Source: Okeania sp. SIO3B5 (GTDB lineage Bacteria > Cyanobacteriota > Cyanobacteriia > Cyanobacteriales > Microcoleaceae). Taken from it: a DNA stretch of 45,799 nucleotides. The DNA is taken from NCBI RefSeq assembly GCF_010692555.1, contig NZ_JAAHHG010000035.1:1-45799 (forward strand), written 5' to 3'. The notes beneath the pieces were generated by a model. That model saw only the letters and a list, made by a program, of their open reading frames with translations. It had not been told where the DNA came from and did no database searches. This document shows positions 9,656 to 17,634 of this stretch, in pieces. The stretch's first letter is position 1, and each line of letters starts with the position of its first letter. The translations under genes and the position numbers were made by a program.

Positions 9656-9765
9656 TTGATATTATCTATAGCAGGGAAAAGTAAAAAGTTGGAAAAACAT
9701 TTCCCCTGATTTGAATAGTCATCCGTATAAGTCCTATGAAGACTTAAATTTCAAAGAGTGTTTCA

Positions 9766-9925
9766 TTTCACCTATCAGTTATCACTACCTCTTGCTTCAG
9801 AAAGAGGCTTGAAATCTGGAATATTATCTTTCTCTTGGTCGATTGGATATGGCGCAGGTTTCGGAGCCATCCCTTTTTATCTCCTTAAAAGGGGAGGCTT
9901 TAGACCATAATTTTTCGATAAAAAA
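9766..9925. repeat. Dispersed repeat, copy 1
   Basis: Shares two blocks with 21770-22030: TATCAGTTATCA...GAGGCTTGAAATCTG, and CCTTAAAAGGGGAGGCTTTAGACC followed by ATAATTTTTCG. The middle differs. A fragment also appears in inverse orientation near 37315-37345. No coding capacity was found; the rest of 9341-10004 also contains no gene. Confidence 0.5.
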
Positions 9926-10004
9926 TCGCCATCTATCCAAGAGCATTAGTTATGCAGGATGGTCAACTTTCCGCAGGTGGCTAAAATTATTTGCCTAAGT
10001 CATT

Positions 10005-11267
10005 TTAATAATTCTCAGGTGGTAACTTATAGTACTTCGCATCAAGTTTTTCCTGACGTAATTCTTGGAGAAATTCCTTCGCTTTTTCTGGCTCCCAAAA
10101 AGCTCCCATCTGTATCTTCATACCACTAGACGTTTCACGAAGATAAGCATCTGAGACTATTTGCTGTGCATTGTACAAAGACTCTTCATTTACATAATCT
10201 ACAACAACATAATACCAACCATTCTCTGACTGTATAGGAGTAGTTATTTGAGAACTGTCAGAATTTTTTACTGTTGGAGATGGCACTGGAGAAGATGGAG
10301 CAGTTGCAACAGATTGTTGATTAGAAGATTGAGTAGACTGAGGCAATAAGGTGCTGCTGAGATTATCAAGTTCTGCACCTGGTTTATAAGTAGGTTGTGC
10401 CGCAGTATTAACACTTCCCGATATTGGAGGTGGTACCGCAGGTCTTAATGTTGCAGTTGGAGATGGAAACTGGCTAGGTTTAGGATTAACATTACTGAGG
10501 GTATTCAAATCTAAATCTACAAATTCTTGAGATGCCAAGTCAGGAGACTTTGGTAAAGGTTGCTCTTCTCTATTTTGACCATTACCAGCAGTAGTATCAT
10601 CTGTATCTTTGTGAGCTGAAGCATCTTTTAAAAAACGGTCTAAACCAAGATTTTTCAGACCTGATGGGTTCATCACAACATAACCCAAAGTTGTACAAGA
10701 AATCAAAAATAGAAACATGGAAACTATTCCTAGAGGAGTAAACAAACTTGCTAAGTAAGTAGGTTGCTCCTGACGACGCGATTTTAATTTGTCTAAACTC
10801 TGTAGAAGTTTTTCTGAAGATTCAAGGTTGTCATCTGGCGCTGTGGAATTATCTGTACCTAGTTGAGATGTCTGTTTCTCGCCATTCCGATCTTCTGCAT
10901 CACCTCTGTTGGCCATAGTAAGTTCTGATGGAGTTGGAGGTTCGATCTCTACTGGTGAATTTTTGTTAGCTGAAGTATTAGATATTTTAGAGTCTTCTAG
11001 TAATGATTTTGGTTCTGATAAAGGTAATGGGGATGTTGTTTGGTCATCTACTGGTGATACAGAGATTAATTCGGGTGTTTTATAAATTTGTTTATTACTA
11101 TTTTGCTGAGAAACTTGTGATTGTTGTTCTGTTCGCCTGCGGTACTTGCGATATCTTGTTAATTCTGCTTCTAGTTGTACATCTAAACTGTCCATTACAG
11201 CTTGCAGAGTCGGATTCAATTGGTATGTAGAGCTTTTAGTGGACTTAACTAAAGAACTTTGACTCAT
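10005..11267 (-). CDS. Single-pass membrane protein with C-terminal SPOR-like domain
   Basis: A 420-residue protein. Residues 1-175 are polar and low-complexity with a charged helix near 30-50. A single membrane segment lies near 178-199 (IVSMFLFLISCTTLGYVV). Then comes a Pro/Ser/Thr-rich linker (about 240-345) and a final region (about 350-415) with WYYVVVDYV, QMGAFWEPEKAKEFLQELR and YYKLP, the pattern of a SPOR peptidoglycan-binding fold. SPOR domains bind denuded glycan strands at division sites, so an envelope or septal role is likely (inference). It is divergent from the DUF721 gene at 11340, with only 72 bp between the two start codons, so they share a promoter region. Confidence 0.75.
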   Translation of the reverse strand: MSQSSLVKSTKSSTYQLNPTLQAVMDSLDVQLEAELTRYRKYRRRTEQQSQVSQQNSNKQIYKTPELISVSPVDDQTTSPLPLSEPKSLLEDSKISNTSANKNSPVEIEPPTPSELTMANRGDAEDRNGEKQTSQLGTDNSTAPDDNLESSEKLLQSLDKLKSRRQEQPTYLASLFTPLGIVSMFLFLISCTTLGYVVMNPSGLKNLGLDRFLKDASAHKDTDDTTAGNGQNREEQPLPKSPDLASQEFVDLDLNTLSNVNPKPSQFPSPTATLRPAVPPPISGSVNTAAQPTYKPGAELDNLSSTLLPQSTQSSNQQSVATAPSSPVPSPTVKNSDSSQITTPIQSENGWYYVVVDYVNEESLYNAQQIVSDAYLRETSSGMKIQMGAFWEPEKAKEFLQELRQEKLDAKYYKLPPENY

Positions 11268-11339
11268 TTGAGAACTCCTGTTACTGACTCAATAAATTTT
11301 ATATTTGAGATAGAATTTCCCAACTATTGTAAAACGACT

Positions 11340-11900
11340 ATGAATTTTCAATCTCTCAATCAGATTTTAGGCTATCTCAAAATTATGGAGCGATCGCCCC
11401 AACAACAACAGTTTCAAAAACTGATGGAGTATTGGGAACAAGTTTTAGGAGTTATGGCTACTCAAACTAAGCCTCTATATATAGACCGGGGAGTTTTATA
11501 TGTTGCAACATCTAGTGCTGCTTTGTCTCAAGAACTTAGTTTTAGAGTGCCCCAACTTTTAGATAAGCTCAATCATTTTTTACCCACACCCCTAGACAAT
11601 ATCAGGTTTTCTGCTGCTCACTGGCATACAATTCATTCTCATAAATCAAGACAAACTGAAAAAAATGATTGGCTAGAGCATCCTAGCATGATTCCTCAAT
11701 CTCAAAAAGCAACCTTGGAAGACTCAACTCAAAAAAATCAAAATCCTCAAACCACATTTAAAAATTGGGCTAAAGCTATCAATACCCGCTTTCAAGGTTT
11801 ACCTCTATGTCCTCAATGCCAATGTCCTACACCCCCGGGAGAAATTGAACGTTGGTCAGTATGTGCAATTTGTGCCACTAAACAGTGGTCATCGACTTAA
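11340..11900 (+). CDS. DUF721 (DciA-like) protein with C-terminal Cys4 motif
   Basis: A 186-residue protein starting MNFQSLNQILGYLKIM. An upstream in-frame ATG at 11259 would overlap the divergent SPOR gene and adds an unconserved-looking leader, so 11340 was preferred. Residues about 1-110 fit the DUF721 family: the QKLMEYWEQVLG helix and LYIDRGVLYVATSSAALSQE strands. DUF721 includes DciA, the ancestral loader of replicative helicase DnaB. The C-terminus carries CPQC near 158 and CAIC near 178, a likely zinc-binding pair that is an addition to the minimal domain. A role in DNA replication is inferred from the family only. Confidence 0.8.
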   Translation: MNFQSLNQILGYLKIMERSPQQQQFQKLMEYWEQVLGVMATQTKPLYIDRGVLYVATSSAALSQELSFRVPQLLDKLNHFLPTPLDNIRFSAAHWHTIHSHKSRQTEKNDWLEHPSMIPQSQKATLEDSTQKNQNPQTTFKNWAKAINTRFQGLPLCPQCQCPTPPGEIERWSVCAICATKQWSST

Positions 11901-11909
11901 GCTTTAATT

Positions 11910-12229
11910 AGGGCTTGCTGATTAAATATCAAAGCATTTATAGGTAAAGGTTTTAACCTTTTTAGGACCGAAAAAAGTGCGCCTGTTTCAGCTCTTCACG
12001 CTCAAAAAGGAGCATATTTTAGGCGCATAGTTGGGCAGAACAATCTTGGGATAATTCTTAACTACTACCTCCTCGCTCATTCCCCGTTCCTCCTGTCTCC
12101 TGTCTTCCCCTCCACGGTCGGGGGAGGGGCGAGGGGTGGGTTGTCTCCTGTCTCCCCCTCCTGGGAGGGGGAGGGGCGAGGGGTAGGTTGTCTCCTACCC
12201 TCACCCATAAGACTTTTTCAGCAAGCCCT
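11910..12229 (+). mobile_element. Family-1 MITE (AGGGYTTGCTGA ends)
   Basis: Inverted ends AGGGCTTGCTGA (11910) and TCAGCAAGCCCT (ending 12229) are flanked by direct AATT repeats at 11906-11909 and 12230-12233. Interior landmarks shared with other copies are AAAGCATT, GCGCATAGTTGGGCAGAA, and a CTCCTGT heptamer tract. It carries one full GC-rich mini-palindrome (about 12165-12180) and a variant at about 12110-12140. Non-coding. Confidence 0.85.
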
Positions 12230-12234
12230 AATTA

Positions 12235-12650
12235 TTTCATAATTTTAACTCCTAAAATGTAATTTAAAAGACAAAAATATTAATTTTTATATTGAGTCGG
12301 TGACTAAAAATTTTTGATGGTTTTTTTAGTCTATCTTTATGGGCTTTGATCCAAAAATACTTTCCATTACTGGGTTTAAATATTATCTATTTTACTTCGT
12401 TCTGACTTGGCTTTTAACTTGATCCCTATCAAGTTTACCAAGATAATGTATGAAACAATACATTTTCTCTTACTTGATTTTACATAAATGTTTCTGTTTA
12501 TAAAGCAATTATAAAAATAATATAAATTTTATTTAATTGATAGGGATATTCAGAATCTAGGTGTCACAATAGATTTAATAGATTAACACCAGGAGTCACT
12601 GGGATTCAAAATAATTAAGATAGACTCAATTAAATTTAGGAAAATTTTTT
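12235..12650. other. Intergenic with two adjacent small hairpins
   Basis: No gene. Two perfect 7-bp stems lie close together: ACTTGAT-CCCT-ATCAAGT at 12417-12434 and AATGTAT...ATACATT at 12445-12464. They stand about 190 bp upstream of the small Cys-rich gene at 12651. They could be operators or RNA structure in a leader; no further evidence. The TTTAGGA ribosome site for the next gene is at about 12635-12641. Confidence 0.4.
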
Positions 12651-12866
12651 ATGAAACCCACTTTAGTTTGTCGTAATTGCCGATACTATTTACCAGAAGG
12701 AAGACGTGGTGGTGTTTGTCAAAAGTTAACTACACCAGTTGAAAGTCACTGGAAAGCTTGTTCATTAGCTTCATCTCCCTTCAATAAATCCTGCGAAAAT
12801 ATTGAAAGTATAGCTATCTGGAATCAGCAAATCGATCAAAATTTGGAAGTAGTTAGTTTGATCTAA
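12651..12866 (+). CDS. Small cysteine-containing conserved-type protein
   Basis: A 71-residue protein beginning MKPTLVCRNCRYYLPEGRRG. Five cysteines (7, 10, 23, 37, 48) with an initial CxxC suggest metal binding, perhaps zinc or an iron-sulfur centre. A TTTAGGA site stands about 9 bases before the ATG, and codon use looks genuine. Its overall look (CxNC-R-Y..G.C near the N-terminus) is like short proteins annotated as hypothetical in many cyanobacteria; I cannot assign a function. It stands alone between a MITE and menB on the other strand. Confidence 0.65.
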   Translation: MKPTLVCRNCRYYLPEGRRGGVCQKLTTPVESHWKACSLASSPFNKSCENIESIAIWNQQIDQNLEVVSLI

Positions 12867-13056
12867 AATCCAAGTTAAAAGCCTTGTTTCTTTTTTATTT
12901 CAAGAGATTTATTAGTTTATTTTTATAATAACAAGGTTGATATCCATTTTTTTAGGTCAACTAACTAACAAAATTGGAGTTGGTTATTATGAGAAATATA
13001 AGTTAATACATCAGTAACTTATCCATGTAAAAAAAAGCTACATTTTTATCCATCCT

Positions 13057-13905
13057 CTAAGGTAACCAAGGGTATCTACGAAAGTCTGGAGGTCGTTTTT
13101 CTAGGAATGCTTTTTTACCTTCAGCTCCTTCCTCTGTCATGTAGTAAAGAAGAGTGGCATTACCAGCTAATTCTTGTAAACCAGCTTGCCCATCACAGTC
13201 AGCATTAAAAGCAGCTTTGAGACAACGAATAGCGATCGGGCTTTTTTCCAGAATTTCTGAAGCCCACTTAATGCCCTCTATTTCCAGTTCCTCTATAGGT
13301 ACAACACAGTTAACCAAGCCCATTTCCAAAGCTTCTTGAGCTGTATACTGCCGACAGAGGAACCAAATTTCTCGTGCCTTTTTCTGACCTACAATTCTAG
13401 CTAAATAACTGGCCCCAAAACCACCATCAAAACTACCTACTTTAGGTCCAGTTTGACCAAAAATTGCATTATCAGCAGCAATAGTTAAGTCACAAATAAT
13501 ATGCAAAACATGACCCCCTCCAATAGCATATCCAGCAACTAAAGCAATGACAACTTTGGGCATGGAACGAATTAAGCGTTGTAAGTCCAATACATTCAGT
13601 CGTGGTACTCCAGCCTCATCAACATAACCTGCTGTACCTCTTACACTTTGGTCCCCACCAGCGCAGAAAGCATACTTACCATCTGTGTGAGGTCCAGTAC
13701 CTGTAAATAAAACTACTCCAATATTTGGGTCTTCACGAGCATCAACAAAAGCATCATAAAGTTCAAACACAGTTTTAGGACGAAAAGCATTGCGTTTGTG
13801 GGGACGATTAATAGTTATTTTTGCAATTCCATCAGTTTTGTGGTAAAAAATATCGCTATACTCTTTAACAATTTGCCACTTTATTTGCAAAGGCTGATTA
13901 CTCAT
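13057..13905 (-). CDS. menB: 1,4-dihydroxy-2-naphthoyl-CoA synthase
   Basis: A 282-residue crotonase-fold enzyme that closes the second ring of naphthoquinone from o-succinylbenzoyl-CoA, in phylloquinone/menaquinone synthesis (phylloquinone is the photosystem I quinone). Diagnostic segments: [21 protein letters not shown] near the start, [14 protein letters not shown], the [17 protein letters not shown] oxyanion region, and [20 protein letters not shown]. It ends [12 protein letters not shown] as in MenB proteins. The start at 13905 ([10 protein letters not shown]) was chosen over an ATG 69 bases upstream because it gives the usual length of about 275-285 residues. No other men genes are adjacent, normal for cyanobacteria. 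Confidence 0.93.
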   Translation of the reverse strand: MSNQPLQIKWQIVKEYSDIFYHKTDGIAKITINRPHKRNAFRPKTVFELYDAFVDAREDPNIGVVLFTGTGPHTDGKYAFCAGGDQSVRGTAGYVDEAGVPRLNVLDLQRLIRSMPKVVIALVAGYAIGGGHVLHIICDLTIAADNAIFGQTGPKVGSFDGGFGASYLARIVGQKKAREIWFLCRQYTAQEALEMGLVNCVVPIEELEIEGIKWASEILEKSPIAIRCLKAAFNADCDGQAGLQELAGNATLLYYMTEEGAEGKKAFLEKRPPDFRRYPWLP

Positions 13906-14065
13906 ATTTTTAGAAGTTGATAGATATTTTGTTGATAATTCTATAATTACTTCAATATTTAATAATCTCCCCAATCCTTTGAGAAGTTAGAAATCAGAAG
14001 TCAGAAGTTAGAAATTATATAGAATCTGGTTACATAATCATATGTTGATAATTTCTTAAATTACT

Positions 14066-14107
14066 TCAACCTCCCCTACTCCCCTACTCCCCTACTCCCC
14101 TACTCCC
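14066..14107. repeat. Pyrimidine octamer tandem repeat (CCCCTACT)
   Basis: Four to five direct copies of an 8-mer, ending seven bases before the tadA start codon. The repeat occupies the place where a ribosome-binding site would be expected; none is visible. Confidence 0.75.
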
Positions 14108-14113
14108 AAATAG

Positions 14114-14584
14114 ATGATTGACCATCCGAGCTATCTAGTCCATCGAAAGTGGATGAGCCGAGTATTAGAATTGGCCAAAATTGCTGGTAATGCTGGAGAA
14201 GTACCAGTTGCAGCTATAGTAGTTGACTCAGATGGCCAGTTGATTGCAGAAGCTCAAAACCGACGGGAGCGAGATTTTGACCCTACTGCTCATGCAGAAA
14301 TATTGGCTTTGCGACAAGCGGGACAAATTTTGCGGAATTGGCACTTAAATCAATGTACTCTCTACGTTAATCTAGAACCTTGCCCGATGTGTACGGGGGC
14401 AATATTGCAGGCAAGAATAGGTTTATTGGTTTATGGAGCGGACGATCCGAAAACTGGCACAATACGGACTGTTGCTAATTTTCCAGATAGTGTTTTTTCT
14501 AATCATCGTCTAGCTGTATTGGGAGGAATAATGGAATCTGTTTGTCGTCAAGAATTACAGTCTTGGTTTGCTCGCCTTCGGTAA
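14114..14584 (+). CDS. tadA: tRNA-specific adenosine deaminase
   Basis: A 156-residue cytidine-deaminase-fold enzyme that converts A34 to inosine in the anticodon of tRNA-Arg(ACG). The zinc site is complete: H60-A-E62 (TAHAEILALRQAG) with catalytic Glu62, and PCPMC with Cys90 and Cys93. The region after it (YGADDPKTGTIRTVANF) fits TadA. Length is typical. It is preceded by a pyrimidine repeat with no clear ribosome site, and followed four bases after the stop by a MITE end, so its downstream boundary is repeat-derived. Confidence 0.92.
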   Translation: MIDHPSYLVHRKWMSRVLELAKIAGNAGEVPVAAIVVDSDGQLIAEAQNRRERDFDPTAHAEILALRQAGQILRNWHLNQCTLYVNLEPCPMCTGAILQARIGLLVYGADDPKTGTIRTVANFPDSVFSNHRLAVLGGIMESVCRQELQSWFARLR

Positions 14585-14587
14585 ATA

Positions 14588-14804
14588 ATACCAATTTGAT
14601 AAATATTTGCTACATTTTCTTGAGCGGGGGAGTGGGTGAGTAGGGGAGTGAGGGAGTGGGGGAGTGGGGGAGTAGGGGAGTAGTAAAAATAAGAATAATT
14701 AACAATAACTAGCTAATAATTATCAAAAAAATTATTCAGTCTGTGTTAATTACTTAATAATTTAAGTACCATTTAAGTATAGAATTCTTTTTTCAAATTG
14801 GTAT
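14588..14804. mobile_element. MITE of the ATACCAATTTGA family
   Basis: Perfect inverted ends ATACCAATTTGA (14588-14599) and TCAAATTGGTAT (14793-14804). The left subterminal TAAATATTTGCTACA matches the other members. The interior holds a GGGGAGT/GGGAGTA purine tract (about 14626-14681). Non-coding. Confidence 0.8.
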
Positions 14805-14895
14805 AAGAAAGGGAATTATTTTGTGGTGAAACCTACTATCCACAATGACAGGTAATGAGCAATTTTTGTGTTGATCGAGTAAAGTAACTAACTTT

Positions 14896-14999
14896 AGACT
14901 TTTTGCAGAAGTCAGGGAATAGGGAATAGGGAATAGAGAGATGAAATTGTTTATTTCATAGTGTTGAATTGATTTAATTAACACTTTTGCAAGAAGTCT
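14896..14999. mobile_element. Small MITE with GACTTTTTGCA ends
   Basis: AGACTTTTTGCAGAAGT at 14896-14912 faces ACTTTTGCAAGAAGTCT at 14983-14999, 15 of 17 positions complementary. Inside is a GGGAATA heptamer run. About 104 bp, non-coding. No clear target duplication. Confidence 0.6.
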
Positions 15000-15270
15000 T
15001 TTGAAAGTAATACAAAATCCGGTGGTAAAACCAACTTTTCAAGATTGATTAAACCTTTTTATATCAAGCAGTTACGCTATGAAAGTAAGAGATTTATGAA
15101 AACCGGATTGAGTATAAAATAGGCACAGAAAAATCAAAAAGATGATAACTGAGGTGTTAATTTATATATAGTTGACAGTAGAATAAGTGTCATTTAATAA
15201 TGCCACTAGAGCAGGAATAAAATTTAGCTTAGAGTCAAGAAATCAAGTTAGATGATTAAGCTAAAAAATT

Positions 15271-15993
15271 ATGATAAATCTTGACTTTATTCAAGCTTTT
15301 TTAAGGAAAGTACATTCTCCAGTAAATTCAAAATATTCCAGCATTTCTCCTTGGTTAGCATCTTTGTCTTATTTTTTAGGTAGTCACATAGTAATGCCGT
15401 TTTATTTTCGTAGAATAAATATTATTGGAAAAGAAAATATTCCGAAAGATGGACCTGTGATTTTAGCTCCCACTCATCGTTCTCGTTGGGATGGGTTAAT
15501 CATACCTTATGCTACAGGTAGGTTAGTGACTGGTCGAGACCTAAGATTTATGGTTAGTATGGATGAAATGAAAGGTTTACAAGGATGGTTGATTAGACAT
15601 TTGGGCGGGTTTCCTGTTAATCCGAAAAATCCGGCAGTTTCTTGTTTTCGCCATGGAGTAGAATTAATGTTAAAGAGAGAAATGTTAGTGATGTTTCCTG
15701 AAGGTAAAATTTATCGGGATAATCAAGTTCATTCTCTCAAAACAGGATTAGCTAGAATAGGGTTACAAGCTGAATCTGATCGACAAAATCTTGATGTTCA
15801 AATAGTGCCTATATCTTTGAATTATAATCCAGTTATTCCACGCCGTGGTTGTAATGTTATGGTTCGTATTGGTGTTCCTTTATCTGTAAAAGATTATATT
15901 TATGGCTCAGGGAAAAAGCAGGCACAAAATTTAACTATGGATTTAGAAGCAGCGCTTAAAAATATAGATAGACATTCAACAATTAACAATTAA
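15271..15993 (+). CDS. plsC: 1-acyl-sn-glycerol-3-phosphate acyltransferase (PlsC family)
   Basis: A 240-residue acyltransferase that makes phosphatidic acid in membrane lipid synthesis. The catalytic HX4D box is HRSRWD (His69, Asp74). The later FPEGKIYRD segment is the glycerophosphate-binding motif. Hydrophobic stretches near residues 28-48 may associate with the membrane. The last residues (TINN) and the TAA stop are encoded by an AACAATT/AATTAAT heptamer array that continues downstream, so the native C-terminus may have been altered by a repeat. More than one PlsC-like gene is usual in cyanobacteria, so lysophospholipid specificity is not certain. Confidence 0.85.
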   Translation: MINLDFIQAFLRKVHSPVNSKYSSISPWLASLSYFLGSHIVMPFYFRRINIIGKENIPKDGPVILAPTHRSRWDGLIIPYATGRLVTGRDLRFMVSMDEMKGLQGWLIRHLGGFPVNPKNPAVSCFRHGVELMLKREMLVMFPEGKIYRDNQVHSLKTGLARIGLQAESDRQNLDVQIVPISLNYNPVIPRRGCNVMVRIGVPLSVKDYIYGSGKKQAQNLTMDLEAALKNIDRHSTINN

Positions 15994-16013
15994 CAATTAA
16001 TAATTAATAATTA
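15980..16013. repeat. AATTAAC/AATTAAT heptamer array at the plsC stop
   Basis: About five 7-bp units, the first ones coding for the final residues and the stop of plsC. The array abuts a family-1 MITE. Confidence 0.8.
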
Positions 16014-16290
16014 TTGCTCTGCTGATTAAATATAAAAGTCTTTACTGATATTGGTTTTAGGTTTTTTAGGTAGTGAAAAAGTATCTCTGTTTTCTTCTAA
16101 GAATGCTCAAAAATTGAGTATTTGGGTAAGAATTGGGTAGACTTGAGCCTGGGATAATTTTTCCTTTGTATGTCTTCTACAACCCCTGATTCCTCTTGAG
16201 TTTTCACTACTCCCTACTCCCCTCCTGGGAGGGGCGAGGGGTGGGTCCCTACTCCCTGTCGAGCGCAAAAAGACTTATTCAGCAAGCCCT
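16014..16290 (+). mobile_element. Family-1 MITE, degraded left end
   Basis: The left end reads TTGCTCTGCTGATTAAATAT, a damaged form of the family end. The right end AGCAAGCCCT at 16290 is intact and followed by AATT. It includes AAAGTCTTTACTGATATTGG, GGGTAGACTTGAGCCTGGG, a CCCTACT tract and one GC-rich mini-palindrome (about 16218-16245). Non-coding. Confidence 0.75.
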
Positions 16291-16433
16291 AATTAATAAT
16301 TAACAATTACATTTTCAAAAAATGGATAGAATTTGCGAACAAGGTTTTTTGGATTTATCTATTCTTTAAAGCAGAGGCTATAAATCTTGATTACTTGGTA
16401 AATCAGAGAAGAAAGAAGGAGAATATTTTGTAT

Positions 16434-16847
16434 ATGAAGCCAGTATTGAAAAAAATTATACCTAATTTTCAATCTAGCCAAATTGTTTGCTTGGAGTATG
16501 AAAATACTTGTTTATATGCAGAAGTAATTCAAGTATTAGAAAAACGCAAAATGTGTTGGGTTCGTCCTTTGCTATTGAAATTATCTGCTTCAGAAGTTGG
16601 GTGTGAAAATCATCAAAACAATTTAGAAAAATCAAGTTTATGGGATTTACGAGATGGTGCTGATTTGGTTTGGCCACTATGTTTATTCAGGGAAGCTATT
16701 GATACAGAGTTTATGCCACTTTTGACTGAATTAGAATTCCTTGATAGTGAAGAGAAAAATCTGCAAATTTCACATCAAAAATTACAACATTTTGTGAGGA
16801 AAGTTTGGCAGGCTTATCCTGATGTTTTTCCCTTAATTCAGGATTGA
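16434..16847 (+). CDS. Conserved-type hypothetical protein
   Basis: A 137-residue soluble protein starting MKPVLKKIIPNFQSSQIV. AAGGAG at 16416-16421 lies 12 bases from this ATG; a TTG at 16428 would sit at a better spacing and would add two residues. Features are a beta-rich first half (VCLEYENTCLYAEVIQVLEKRKMCWVRPL in pieces), WDLRDGADLVWPLCLF in the middle, and a helical tail ending QAYPDVFPLIQD. No signal peptide or membrane span. I do not recognise a family. Confidence 0.65.
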   Translation: MKPVLKKIIPNFQSSQIVCLEYENTCLYAEVIQVLEKRKMCWVRPLLLKLSASEVGCENHQNNLEKSSLWDLRDGADLVWPLCLFREAIDTEFMPLLTELEFLDSEEKNLQISHQKLQHFVRKVWQAYPDVFPLIQD

Positions 16848-17599
16848 TATTTGGAATATTTGAGCAGTAATCAATCTAGCAATTAATCGATGTTATTTGT
16901 AAGCATTCAGCAGTCAGCTATCAGCTAGCCTCCTATGGTCGGAACTGCGTTATCAGCTTTATTAATCAGGACTTACGCAAAGACACTGTGTATAGAGTCC
17001 AGTAACTATTGGACAATAGTTATGAGTACTATATATAGCGTATCTGCGTAAGTCCTATTAATTTTAGTGAACAATTTAAGCTTGCTGTTCTTGTGCTTAA
17101 ATTCTTTGTTTAAAAATGTCGTAGAAGTTAAGCAAATGCTTGTTTCATTTATTAAAAAGCTGTTTGCGTAGCATTCCGCACCGAAGAGCTGAACGCTAAT
17201 AGCTGAATGCTTACCCCGGAAGCGGGCAAGATACTCGCACTGGGAAAATTTAATTGTTAATATTTGTACTTCATATATAGCATTTTCAAGTTACTAAGGC
17301 ACAGTTGTTCTTTTTGTTTTCTATTCCCTACTCCCTAAAGCAAAGGAATTTTGTACCTCACGCTTCTTGAGAATTGCTATAGTATATAGTGAACAAAAAA
17401 CTATAATAATCTTATTTTAGTTAGACATAAAATATCTTCAAATTAAGGAGGATCTGAACTGAGAATATCAAATACGGGAAAATAATTTCTGAATTTCGGT
17501 CTATTTCTTCTTTTTTATAAATTATTTAAGACTGCTATATAACCTTATAAATATCTAGTGTTTAGCACTCATGCGTTTTCTTTTCAAAGAGGGGTGATT
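16848..17599. other. Intergenic, repeat-rich, no gene
   Basis: Holds a small MITE (16968-17056, listed separately), fragments of the GTTTGCGTAGCATTCCGCA repeat near 17160-17180, a GCGGGCAAGATACTCGC repeat near 17222-17240, a CTATTCCCTACTCCCT stretch near 17320-17336, and the inverse of the GAAGCGTGAGGTACA repeat near 17351-17366. AAGAGGGG at 17587-17594 looks like a ribosome site stranded upstream of a heptamer array. Confidence 0.5.
16968..17056. mobile_element. 89-bp MITE with AGGACTTACGCA ends and internal palindrome
   Basis: Perfect 12-bp inverted ends: AGGACTTACGCA at 16968-16979 and TGCGTAAGTCCT at 17045-17056. The flanks ATTAAT (16961-16966) and ATTAAT (17057-17062) suggest a 6-bp target duplication if the element starts at C16967. 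At its centre is a perfect palindrome, TAACTATTG-GA-CAATAGTTA (17003-17022). Its core reappears in the tandem repeat at 45422-45577. Confidence 0.8.
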
Positions 17600-17628
17600 G
17601 TTAATTATTAATTATTAATTATTAATTG
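17600..17628. repeat. TTAATTA heptamer array next to a start codon
   Basis: Four 7-bp units between a possible ribosome site (AAGAGGGG, 17587-17594) and the ATG at 17635. Expansion here probably pushed the ribosome site out of range. Confidence 0.8.
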
Positions 17629-17634
17629 TTGAAT

